Shown here one piece after another: positions 1-37,182 of a stretch of DNA of 64,000 bases. The notes beneath the pieces are model-generated. The model saw only the letters and a list, made by a program, of their open reading frames with translations, searched no databases and was not told the DNA's origin. Origin of the DNA: Mugil cephalus. Its lineage: Eukaryota > Chordata > Actinopteri > Mugiliformes > Mugilidae. A program made the position numbers and the translations under genes. Within the stretch, counting starts at the first letter, position 1. Each line of letters starts with the position of its first letter. The stretch is taken from the NCBI RefSeq assembly GCF_022458985.1, contig NC_061782.1, forward strand, positions 19,028,172 to 19,092,171, given 5' to 3'.

Positions 1-825
1 TAACGTGCCATCTGTATTGTAACAGCTTTTGCTGCCATTGTAAACATTAAACTCATCGCCTCCTGTTTGCCAGAGGATGTCTCCTGGGAAAGACCGATTA
101 CACATGGAAGTTTAGTGTAGCAAATACCTAAAAGCTTTACAGTTTAATCACCATTTAGACTCCTCAATCAGAAAGTAAAAGCTAGTAAAACGTAGCATCT
201 CCTGAAGCCGCTCTTAAGTTTTAATGTAGCTGCACTAAGATTTTACAACGTAAGCACACAACCACACCCTGACTGGGGCTGAGTTTGGCTCTCGTCATAA
301 GACCGTGTGGAAATGACTGTGACGAGAAAATGAGTTGTCTCCCTGTTTATCGGTTCATCTCTTTCTCTCTGGGCCTCTTTCTCTCGCTGTCTTCAACAGC
401 CTCTGTCTCTTTGCCGTGCTTAGCGTGTATGTGTCTGGCTGCTGTCAAGGTGTGTGGCGTGGGATGAGTGTGGTGCCAGGGTCGCAGCCATGACGTGACA
501 TCTCGGAGAGTTAGAGAGAGAAAGCAGATGAGTGCCTCTGATGGTTACCCAGCTGTTGCATCATCCTCCGGGCAGATGCTACGTTTAGAGTAGCTGGAAA
601 AACCTATCGGACGGCGAATAAATAAATTGGCGCCGACTGACATCACTTCCTGCATTCAGCCAGTGTTTGTGGTTGGCTGGTTCGGAGCAGAGGGGAGAGA
701 TTTGAATTCTTGGAACAACGATAGGATGCTTTAAATGTTTTTTCCCCCCCTGGACAATGGAAATCTAGTCGCAGCAGATAAACATGAACATGTTTATTTA
801 TTATATGTCTGTGTTACATCTATCT

Positions 826-856
<31 letters not shown>

Positions 857-893
857 ATATATATATATATATACACATATATACACACACATA
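1..893. other. Non-coding DNA at left edge, no gene seen
   Basis: No exon with a plausible splice frame or recognisable protein was found. The open frames here are short and low in complexity, for example a (GT)n translation. The stretch may be intergenic or part of a long 5' intron of cep170, because the cep170 promoter and first exon were not located. It ends in a GT then TA microsatellite that served as the insertion site of the adjacent Tc1 element. Confidence 0.5.
826..893. repeat. (GT)n-(TA)n compound microsatellite
   Basis: An uninterrupted GT run is followed by alternating TA with short CA interruptions. The Tc1 element inserted at a TA dinucleotide on its right edge, as expected for the strict TA target preference of that superfamily. 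Confidence 0.9.
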
Positions 894-895
894 TA

Positions 896-2492
896 CAGTG
901 GGGGAAATAAGTATTTGATCCCCTGCTGAATTTGTAAGTTTGCCCACTTCCATAGAAATGATCAGACTCTGGTTTTTATGGTTGTTTACTGGTTATGGGT
1001 ATAGACAGAATATCAGTCGAAAATGCATAAAAAACACACAATCTAAAAGTTATAAATTGTTATGTATTTTATTAAGGGAAATAAGTATTTGATCCCCAAG
1101 CACAACACAAGTCAGTACTTTGTAGAGAAACCTTTGTTGGCAAGCACAGCGATGAGACGTTTCTTGTAGTTGGTCACCAGGTTTGCACACAGCGCAGGAG
1201 GGATTTTGGCCCATTCATCTTTACAGACAGTCTCTAAATCCTTCAAGTTTCTTGGCTGCCTCTTGGAAACTCGGAGCTTCAGCTCCCTCCACAGGTTTTC
1301 GATCGGGTTAAGGTCTGGAGACTGACTAGGCCACTCCATGACCTTAATATGCTTCTTCTTGAGCCACTCCTTTGTTGTCCTGGCAGTATGTTTTGGGTCA
1401 TTGTCATGTTGGAAAACCCACCCACGAGGCATCTTCAGTGTTCTTGCTGAGGTTTTTGTCCAAGATGTTACAGTACATGGCTGCATTCATTGGCCCCATA
1501 ATGCGGTGGAGTTGCCCTGTACCCTTTGCTGAAAAAAAGCCCCAAAACATGATGTTTCCACCTCCATGCTTAACCGTGGGTATGGTGTTCTTTGGGTCAT
1601 ACTCACGTTTTTTCATCCTCCAAACACGGCGGGTCGAGTTAATGCCAAATAGCTCAACTTTGGTTTCGTCAGACCACAGCACTTTCTCCCAAGCCTTCTC
1701 TGAGTCATTTAGATGTTCACTGGCAAACTTAAGGCGGGCCTGTACATGTGCCTTCTTGAGCAGGGGACCTTGCGGGCACTGCAAGAGTTCAATCCATAAC
1801 GGCGCAGTGTGTTGCCAACTGTTTTCTTGGTGACGGAGGTCCCAACTGCTTCCAGATCATTTACAAGCTCCTGCCGTGTTGTTTTAGGCTGCTCCCTCAC
1901 CTTTCTCATCATCATCCTCACTCCATGAGGCGAGATTTTGCGGGGAGCTCCAGACCGAGGACAGTTGATGGTCCTTTTATGGGTCTTCCACTTGCGAATA
2001 ATGGCACCAATAATTGTCACCTTCTCACCAAGCCTTTTGCTGATGGTTTTGTAACCTATACCAGCCTTGTGCAGGTCTACAATCTTGTCCCTGACATCTT
2101 TTGACAGCTCTTTGGTCTTGCCCATGGTGCTGTAGAAGTTGGAATGTAAGAAACTGATTCTTAGAGCAGGTGTGCTTTATATACATGACGAGTTAAGATC
2201 AGGAGTATTGGTAATTAGTTGACTGAGCACAGCTGTGTGCCACATGCGCACCAGCCAATCTGTAGGAGCCTGAATTCTAAGTGAATTGTTGGGGATCAAA
2301 TACTTATTTCCCTTAATAAAATACATAACAATTTATAACTTTTAGATTGTGTGTTTTTTATGCATTTTCGATTGATATTCTGTCTATACCCATAACCAGT
2401 AAACAACCATAAAAACCAGAGTCTGATCATTTCTATGGAAGTGGGCAAAATTACAAATTCAGCAGGGGATCAAATACTTATTTCCCCCACTG
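896..2492 (-). mobile_element. Tc1-like DNA transposon, IR/DR type, defective
   Basis: The element starts CAGTGGGGG and ends CCCCCACTG, and is flanked by TA on both sides (894-895 and 2493-2494), the Tc1/mariner target duplication. The terminal inverted repeats cover about 202 bp each (896-1097 and 2291-2492) and I see only about two mismatches between them. Each arm carries the motif AAATAAGTATTTGATCCCC at its outer and inner ends, which is the IR/DR layout known from Sleeping Beauty-like fish elements. The single transposase gene inside is on the minus strand and is frameshifted. Total length is 1597 bp, normal for a full-length fish Tc1 element. It lies upstream of the cep170 start codon. 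Confidence 0.95.
1112..2125 (-). pseudogene. Tc1-like transposase, two frameshifts
   Basis: The reading frame opens at 2125 with [20 protein letters not shown], the paired-like helix-turn-helix DNA-binding region. It continues in a second frame (about 1784-1425) carrying [11 protein letters not shown] with the first catalytic aspartate, and in a third frame (to 1112) carrying HDNDPKHTA and [11 protein letters not shown] with the second aspartate and the glutamate of the DD34E triad. The first shift is a one-base loss near 1770. The second lies between about 1430 and 1460. All three catalytic residues survive, but no continuous protein can be made from this copy. The family normally encodes about 340 residues that cut and paste the element at TA sites. 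Confidence 0.93.
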
Positions 2493-2494
2493 TA

Positions 2495-29028
<26,534 letters not shown>

Positions 29029-31310
29029 GAAGGAGGTTCATGTGAATAGAAGTCTGCATTGGAGCAAGTAGCTGATGGTCAGTGTTCATGACAACTGAGA
29101 AGATGTAGAAAAGTGGACATTCTGCTTAGTAAACCACTCTAGTATTCACACAAACATCCTTTGGAAAAAAAAAAATGTCTCTTTGGAAGTCGCTTCAGCC
29201 TTGACCTATATTCCCCAACTAATCCATCATGGACAGAAACTGACCTGAAAGATTTGAATGGACTGACAATTATATTTCAACTTTTAACCGCTCATGCAAA
29301 CTGGCCAGCGTAACCTCTCTACCAGGCTGCTCTCTCAGTGGACACATCTCTGTGGTTGTACAGTCTCTTCCAGTCCTCTTGCCTTCGCCATGTGTCTGGA
29401 CCCTTTCTACGCTAAGGACATGCCTTAAAACACGCCCTCGATAGTAGCAGCTTAACCCCCCCTCGTCCTCTCAGATAAATATACAAGACAACCTGTAAGA
29501 CTTTAACACAGTCATTTCAGACTAACAGAATGCAATGTAAAAAACAAATATCTATTTACATTAAACACACTGCAATAATTTATCAGCTGTATTAGCAAGA
29601 ATATTTCTGCAGCCTTAATTAACCACTCTGACGAAACTGAATAGACACGCTTTATGGCAACTGTTACAGTTATTTCACAAATCAAGCAGAGTTACAGATG
29701 TTTTATACACTTCAGGATTGCAACTGTCCATCGAGCCATTTCTCAAACTTATATGTAGAGCCTCCCCATCTGTTTCACCCTCTCCTTCCCCTCCTTTCTC
29801 TCCCAGTAGCTAAACACGAAAACACGTAGTCGTCACCGCAGTAGCATGTTCGGGACAGAGCTGCAAGTTGATGTCTGTGTTGTTCTTACTAATAACGAAT
29901 GGCAGCCTTTGGGAGACCAATGATTAATAATCACTTACCAAAGTTAACGTCTTTCTTGATATAGTCATTTTCAAACAGTAGAGCCATCTTGAAATTCACC
30001 TTGTTGTGCAAAAGCGGTTCATCCTCCTCTGCAGTTCGCCTGTTTCTCTGAATGTCAACAAGTCAAAGACTCCAGAAGCTTATTTATTTTAACGAAACAC
30101 TATTTTACTCATTGCTGATAGATTTTATTTGGCCCATACGACAAAGCCTACAAGAATCTGTGCCCTTATTTTTTTGCTACAGCACTACGTCCACTCAAGT
30201 GTCCTATGATTTCCAATTGGCTTCTTTTCTACTTTTTCCAGTCACAGGTGACGTGACGTCTTTTTACAACGTGTCAAAGTGTTTTAACTAAATATTTTAT
30301 AGTATTTAGATACCGGTATTGTACTTTTTGATGCTTTGTCCTCTTTGTTTTCTCGTCACTAACCAGTGTGAGTACACGCAGAACATGAGCATGATCAAGC
30401 TGCTGGAAATGGTTTTAATTAACGTGCTAAAAAGAACACAAGTGACTCCCTAGAAGGCCTTTTGTGATTTAAAACGGAGAATCAGTGTGTTGAAATAAGC
30501 TCCCCTTCTATTCTACTTTGCTTTTAATGCTTCGTATCGGTGTACATACAGAAGGAATGCAGCATACTGGTACAGTAGCACTGCAGACAGTATAATTAAC
30601 TACATATTCATCGCTGCTTTTGTAGTTACTTTATGGGGACTAACCATTTTCTGATTCTGCTTCATCTGTGTTCTAGAGTAAGATAACGGCAGTGTATTAG
30701 TACTTAGATGCTCTAGTGAATTTAGGTACCAGGATACATGTTCATTTCATTCTCTCTTTACTGTACTGTACAATGGTTTTCAAAGCCTCCAAGTGCCCAT
30801 TTTGACAATAGAAGGGCATAGGTTAAAAAAAAGTCGAAAAAAATGTGTAGTTGGCTAAAAAAACAAAACAAACAAAAAAAAGATTTCTCTTATTTTGCAC
30901 ATTGCATTGATTTTTTTTTTTAAATGCAAAAAGAGTGCAAGGCTGCATTTAATGAGTGATATCGCCTAGTTTGATATCAGAATTGACTGCCTTGCATGTC
31001 TGGATCTCTTTTGTCTGTACAAAGCATCTAATTGTGTTTTTTTTTTTTTCTTTCCCCATTTTTATCAGAAAAAAAGAAAAATGAAGTGAGGGGACTGTGA
31101 ATGCTAGGTACATGTTTGTTTTTTAAATTCTACATGTGTCATATGAACCGTGTTTTTTGTATTTTTTTTCTTGTTATTTTTGTAAAGAAAAGCAGTTTTA
31201 TTTATTTTTTGTTTTCGTTTTAATATTATGTGGATGTTTCATTTTATATTTGTTCAACTATTTGCATTGATTCCTACTGTTAATAAAACAGAGCCATTCA
31301 CGTTTCTCTT
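29029..31310 (+). other. cep170: 3' UTR of cep170
   Basis: About 2.3 kb of AT-rich non-coding DNA follows the cep170 stop and reaches a canonical AATAAA at 31282-31287. A-rich and T-rich runs lie at 30820-31220. No competing coding exon was found. Confidence 0.8.
31282..31287 (+). terminator. Polyadenylation signal, cep170
   Basis: Canonical AATAAA about 2.25 kb after the stop codon. It is the clearest signal before the repeat-derived DNA that begins near 31373. Confidence 0.75.
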
Positions 31311-31372
31311 CATTTGCACTTGACTCCAATGAAACAAACATTCCCCCTATAAAACAATATACTGCGTAGAAT

Positions 31373-31475
31373 CTACACTGATCAGGCATAACATTATAAC
31401 CACCTTCCTAATATTGTGTAGGTTTACCTTGTGCCTTCAAAACAGTTGTGACTCATCAGGGAATGGACATGAGTG
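31373..31475 (+). repeat. Terminal fragment of a dispersed fish repeat
   Basis: The segment starting CACTGATCAGGCATAACATT matches, from memory, the end of a repeat widespread in fish genomes. Parts of the same family appear in the last dync2li1 intron and in abcg5 intron 2. Only about 100 bp is present here before LINE-like sequence begins. Confidence 0.6.
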
Positions 31476-31737
31476 TGAGTGGTAGGGAGTTGGAGACATT
31501 TGTCTCAGTGAGGGACAGCAGGACACTAGGTAAACTGCTCTCCATCATGGACCATCCATCTCATCCACTACACCAAACACTAGAGACTCAGAGAAGCTCA
31601 TTCTCCAGCTCTGCTGCCATAGTGAACGCTACAGAACTTCTTTTATTCCCTACCTGCTCTATCCAGCTGTATAACAGCTCATCTTTTTGTAACAACTATC
31701 CCTTGTGGATCATTAAAGTCTGTTTAAGTCTAAGTCT
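31476..31737 (+). mobile_element. LINE 3' end fragment (ORF2 C-terminus and tail)
   Basis: In the plus frame it reads SRTLGKLLSIMDHPSHPLHQ, the same C-terminal ORF2 segment as the minus-strand LINE at 35826-36912 (RTLNKLLSIMDNPDHPLHQ). It ends with a GTGGATCATTAAAG-like 3' end and a short TAAGTC tail repeat. This is a 5'-truncated insertion, as usual for LINEs. Confidence 0.75.
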
Positions 31738-32098
31738 AATCAGACCAGGTACACAGTGACATCATTCTATATTCAGACGTGAACTTCTATCATTTACTAG
31801 TTGATAGATCTGTCCTTTCTCAAGGGTACGAATATAATGAAGCAACTGAAAATGTGAATAACGCAGCTATTCATTGTTTTGAGCTCTGTTAGACATATGT
31901 ATGAACCACACCAACTTAAGTGGTCTAATGTGATTTAAATAAGGTGAGGGCCTACACGAGAACTTATCGATGATGGTGGCAGTTCTTAGAGATAAACCAA
32001 TCCTTTCCAACTGTATTGGGACAAAACTTTTGTCTCAAAAAAGCATTTTGTATATTCTAAAACATGCGTTTAAGGAATAACGACAAACAAGAGTCTCA
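31738..32098. other. Intergenic, cep170 to hint1
   Basis: Unique AT-rich DNA between two convergent genes. No exon, RNA gene or repeat family was recognised. Confidence 0.7.
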
Positions 32099-32110
32099 AC
32101 TGTTGTGAAC

Positions 32111-32116
32111 TTTATT
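32111..32116 (-). terminator. Polyadenylation signal, hint1
   Basis: TTTATT on the plus strand is AATAAA on the minus strand, 140 bp after the hint1 stop codon. Confidence 0.75.
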
Positions 32117-32255
32117 ACCACAGATGAACTCCAAGGTTTTGTTTTGACTCTTGTCACACATGACAAATGAATTTAGCATAGATTTAACAGTACAGGATAT
32201 CAGATTTGAGACGTGAACACGTATGGCAGGTCGGACTGTGCAGGAAGACAAGAGG

Positions 32256-33561
<1,306 letters not shown>

Positions 33562-33699
33562 GTTGGGATGAACAGCAGACTGCGGAAGGTCTGCGGCTGC
33601 GTCGCCTTCGGTTCTTTCTGGTAGGTGAAACAAAGCTGAATGCTGATTGGTTCTCGCGGTTACGTCACACCAAATGCCGGAAGTTAACAAGGAGTCAAC
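33562..33699. promoter_or_regulatory. Bidirectional promoter, hint1 and lyrm7
   Basis: Only 138 bp separates the two start codons. It contains an inverted CCAAT box (ATTGG, 33646-33650, NF-Y type), a cAMP-response-like TTACGTCA (33660-33667) and an ETS/GABP core CCGGAAG (33677-33683), with no TATA box. This set is typical of housekeeping and mitochondrial-gene bidirectional promoters. Factor binding is inferred from motifs only. Confidence 0.75.
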
Positions 33700-35148
33700 A
33701 TGGGGTCTCGTTTGAAGGTGATGCTGGGTTATGAGCATGTTTTTTAAATTATTATCATAAATAACGTGGATACTAGTATGTTTTCTTTACGTACATTCAG
33801 CTGAATTGCATGATGTATGAAGTGAAGCGCGAACGTTGTACGAAATTGTTAATATACGACTCATGGAGCTGCTAGGTTTCTGTACTTGCTAAAAGCTATT
33901 TGTATAAACGCAGGTCCTAGAAGTGTTTAAAAGGCTCCACAGAACAAGGATGACGGTATTCAAGGATGATAACAGAGCGCTGACAGGTGAGGCACTTATC
34001 AGAAGACTGTCTAGTACTGTATCTTGTACTGATGGATGATGTGTACAAATCAAGCAGTAGATAATTACAACTCATTTCTTCCACAAAGCTGCAAGATTAA
34101 AAATCAACGAGGAGTTCCGAAAAAACAAACATGAAACGTCAGAAGAAAACATTCAGCAGGTACCATTTCAATTTCATATCCAGCGTTATTGCTTTGCCAT
34201 TTCAGATGAATGTAACGTGTCATCAGTCATCAGGTACAGAGTGTGTTGTGTACTGACATTGAAATAAGAATGTATATAAGCCTTGGTATTCTGTCATTAA
34301 TCTGGAGTTGGGTGGGTTTCTGAAGAAACTAAGTAATTAACATGTTTCCATTTCAGATACTTGTGGGAATTATTAATATCTTGATTGCCTTTAGCACCTA
34401 ATAGATTGTCCAACTCGTTTTGTACGTTCATACTGGTGCACAGTAAGAGTCCCAATAAGCACACAGCACAATTCACACCTTATGTAAGATGGTGTTTAAG
34501 AGTCACTCTCTCGCAAAATAGTTAATTAAATAGATAGAAAGTTGTTACACCAGCTTGTCAGACATCATTAACTGTGACATTATTCTGAAGTGTCTATCAA
34601 CAGCAACACGTTAGATATATGGTTAAGGTGTAAAATGTTAGATGAGCTGATGGCTGACTGGCTGTGGTGCTTACCACGTGGCCTAAAATGCCCTCAACAT
34701 AAACAGGACAGGATCTCTGCTGCTGATTGCACCAGAACACACATTTCTAGAGGGTTATAAGTGATGATTGAGAAAGATTTGTTGTATAAGAGTTTATGTA
34801 GTATTTATTTTTTTTAAGAATGTCCTGCTGTAATCTGTGTGTGTTTCCGTTATCTGTCTTTTTACAGATGATCAAAATGGGCTCAGATGTAGAAACCATT
34901 CTTCGGCAGAATGTGCTACAATTGGAACACGTAGGAGAAAACAAACTCTGTATGATATGTTTTTATTCTCTTGACAATTTCTTAAAATTTAGTATCCATG
35001 TGAAAACAATTTGTACGTGTAAAGAACACTGGAAATAATAATCTGACATGTATTTTTCTCTCTCACACTCTCTGTTTCTACAGTGCTTCGACCCAGAGAG
35101 AGTCTACTACTAGAAAACGTACCCTATTGTGACCAACCCAGGAAATAG
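33700..35148 (+). CDS. lyrm7: LYR motif-containing protein 7 (LYRM7)
   Basis: Mitochondrial matrix LYR protein that holds the Rieske iron-sulphur subunit UQCRFS1 during complex III assembly (family knowledge). Exons: 33700-33717, 33914-33986, 34089-34159, 34868-34949 and 35084-35148. These give 102 residues (human 104). It begins [19 protein letters not shown], with LHR in place of LYR as in human LYRM7, and continues with the charged helix INEEFRKNK and the segment [14 protein letters not shown]. It ends [11 protein letters not shown]. The first coding exon is only 18 bases, so ATG-based gene finders may miss it. The AATAAA at 35277-35282 gives a short 3' UTR. Confidence 0.95.
34160..34867 (+). 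other. lyrm7: lyrm7 intron 3
   Basis: A 708-bp intron of AT-rich unique DNA with no recognisable element. Confidence 0.8.
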
Positions 35149-35276
35149 CCATGATACACCATCTCATTTTATCCTGTTCATCAGGAAAACTCATACATAT
35201 GATTTGATCAACCATCATACTGCGATTTAAAGCATTCATTAACACAGCACAGATGTTTCAGATGCAAAAAAGCTTC

Positions 35277-35282
35277 AATAAA
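35277..35282 (+). terminator. Polyadenylation signal, lyrm7
   Basis: Canonical AATAAA 129 bases after the lyrm7 stop codon. Confidence 0.75.
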
Positions 35283-35299
35283 TCTGAGCTGTAAACTTC

Positions 35300-35825
35300 A
35301 TGCTGTAATTTCCTGTACATTATTTTTTGTTGACATGTTCTGTAATAATTAATGCAATTTGTTTTCTGTCTACATTTTGAGTCATACTTGATTCAACCTA
35401 AGGAATCGCAATATTTCACTTATGAAATAAATATTTTTGATTCACAGAGAGTATTCTTTGAAAGTCCCATACTGAATCTGCTGTCAAGCTCACTGATCAT
35501 ATTCTAATAGCTTGATATGTTGCATTTGCCCATGAGTGTGAAATGTATCAATAATAAAGTTGTGACTCTTCACAGGTTAAATGGTAAGATTTGTTTTATC
35601 AAAGACATTTGTCATACAACAGATTGTGGATACATGGCAGTTACATGGAAATGTATTTTTTCTGAGTCATATTTTTCATGTAAATATTTTTTATGCTTCC
35701 TCCACATTAAGACTAAAATATATCTGACAGGATAGAGTTGGTAATGTTACTAAAGATTTCAACTGATATCCATTTCATGACCACAAATGCTATTGGTACA
35801 TGGTTATTATGTAATTTATTTTGAA
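35300..35825. other. Intergenic, lyrm7 to LINE remnant
   Basis: AT-rich unique DNA with further AATAAA-like motifs near 35427 and 35554, which could serve as distal lyrm7 polyadenylation sites. No exon was seen. Confidence 0.6.
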
Positions 35826-36912
35826 ATAAGATAGATAGGTAGCCGTTTTATTCATGCCAAACTGGGAAATTTCACAGTTGCAGTAGCAATGTACAGGCAC
35901 TCAACACCATACGTACTATATAACAGGAAAACACGATATACTATATACACGATATTTAAAGAATTATTAAAATAAGAGAACTGAAATATATGAATATATG
36001 AGTGTTATCTGTCACATACTGATGAGGAGTTGAACATGCGTATGGCTTGAGGCAGGAAAGATTTCCTGGAGCGTTCCTTGAGACAATGGAGTTGTCTTAG
36101 TCCCTTGGAGAATGAGCTCTGTTGTCTGTCTATCATCTGGTGGAGAGGGTGGTCGGGGTTATCCATGATTGATAACAGTTTGTTAAGTGTCCTCCTCCCC
36201 ACCACCACCCCAGAAGCCTTCCTGATCAGTTTATTCAGTCTATTGGCGTCACTGGCTGCAGTGCTGTTCCTCCAGCAGACCAAAGCGGAGAAAAGGGCGC
36301 TGGCCACAACAGACTGGTAGAAGATCTCCAGCATCTTACTGCACACACTGAAGGAGCTCAGCTTCCTCAGGAAGTAGAGTCTGCTGCAGCCCTTCTTGTA
36401 CGCAGCCGTACAGTTGGTCCTCCAGTTCGGTCTGTTATCGATGGTCATTCCCAGGTATCTGTACTCCTCCACCACTTCCATGTCCCTACCAAGGATGCTG
36501 AGCAGCTGAGAGCAGCTTTCTCTTGAAGTCCATCACCATGTCTTTGGTCTTGTCCGTGGCTTCCAGCCCACCCCACAAATTTGTCCACCAGTCCTTTATA
36601 CACCTTGTCCAGTCTACTGCTTATACACCCTACAACTGCAGAGTCATCAGAAAATTTCTCTATGTGACATGAATCTTAGTTGTCCTCAAGGGGTAGGAGA
36701 CTTGAGGTGCGGAATCGTTGGAGGCTCTGGGCCAGTTATGTCCTTCAGTTTCCTCCTGTAGGAGTCTTTGCACTCCCTCAGCTTGTCACGCAGTTGGAGC
36801 CGTACCCGCCTTAGCTCCTCCTTGTCTCCAGACCTGAAGTCTCTTCTTTTGTCGTTCAGCAGAGTCTTCAGGTTGCTGGTGATCCATGGCTTGTCGATGG
36901 CAATCATTGGCA
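35826..36912 (-). mobile_element. LINE retrotransposon remnant, internally deleted
   Basis: Read on the minus strand, it holds two ORF2 parts. The first (36912-36686) starts near AIDKPWITSNLKTLLNDKRR, a segment found before the reverse transcriptase in fish LINEs. The second (about 36660-36005) runs from EKFSDDSAVVG through EEYRYLGMTIDNRPNWRTNC and SKMLEIFYQSVVASALF to RKSFLPQAIRMFNSSS, the region after the catalytic core, with at least one frame break near 36490. Most of the reverse transcriptase between them is missing. The 3' end shows an AATAAAACGGCTACC-like terminus and a CTATCTATCTTA tail at 35826-35840. The family appears L2/CR1-like, but the exact clade is uncertain. Confidence 0.85.
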
Positions 36913-37182
36913 ACCATAATCATTTAAGATAAAATAAAACATGACTTTATCCTACATTTATCCTACAGTGGAAAGACTAAAATAGAAGAATACTTCGCAT
37001 TTAGTCTTCAAAGTATTTGTGCAGAAAGGCCCAACGATCCCACTACATTTCCCACAATGCCAACGAAACGGTAAAAGTGAATGCGTCATAAGACTGCGCC
37101 GTTACTCTGGCAACAGCCGTAACAGTTTACTTCTCCGTTAGCCATTTAGCTAGTTTGTCAGCTTTGGGAAATATCAAACCAT
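36913..37182 (+). promoter_or_regulatory. Probable promoter region of dync2li1
   Basis: The 270 bases before the dync2li1 ATG include CCCACAATGC near 37050, CG-containing motifs at 37060-37135 and no TATA box. The (A/C)CTACAATTCCC-like sequence CTACATTTCCCACAATGC resembles the ZNF143/Notch-response element common in housekeeping promoters. Binding is inferred, not shown. Confidence 0.45.

Noticed and set aside
1372-1833. Open frames on the plus strand opposite the Tc1 transposase
   Set aside because: They are antisense shadows of the transposase; the minus-strand frames carry the HTH and DDE motifs.
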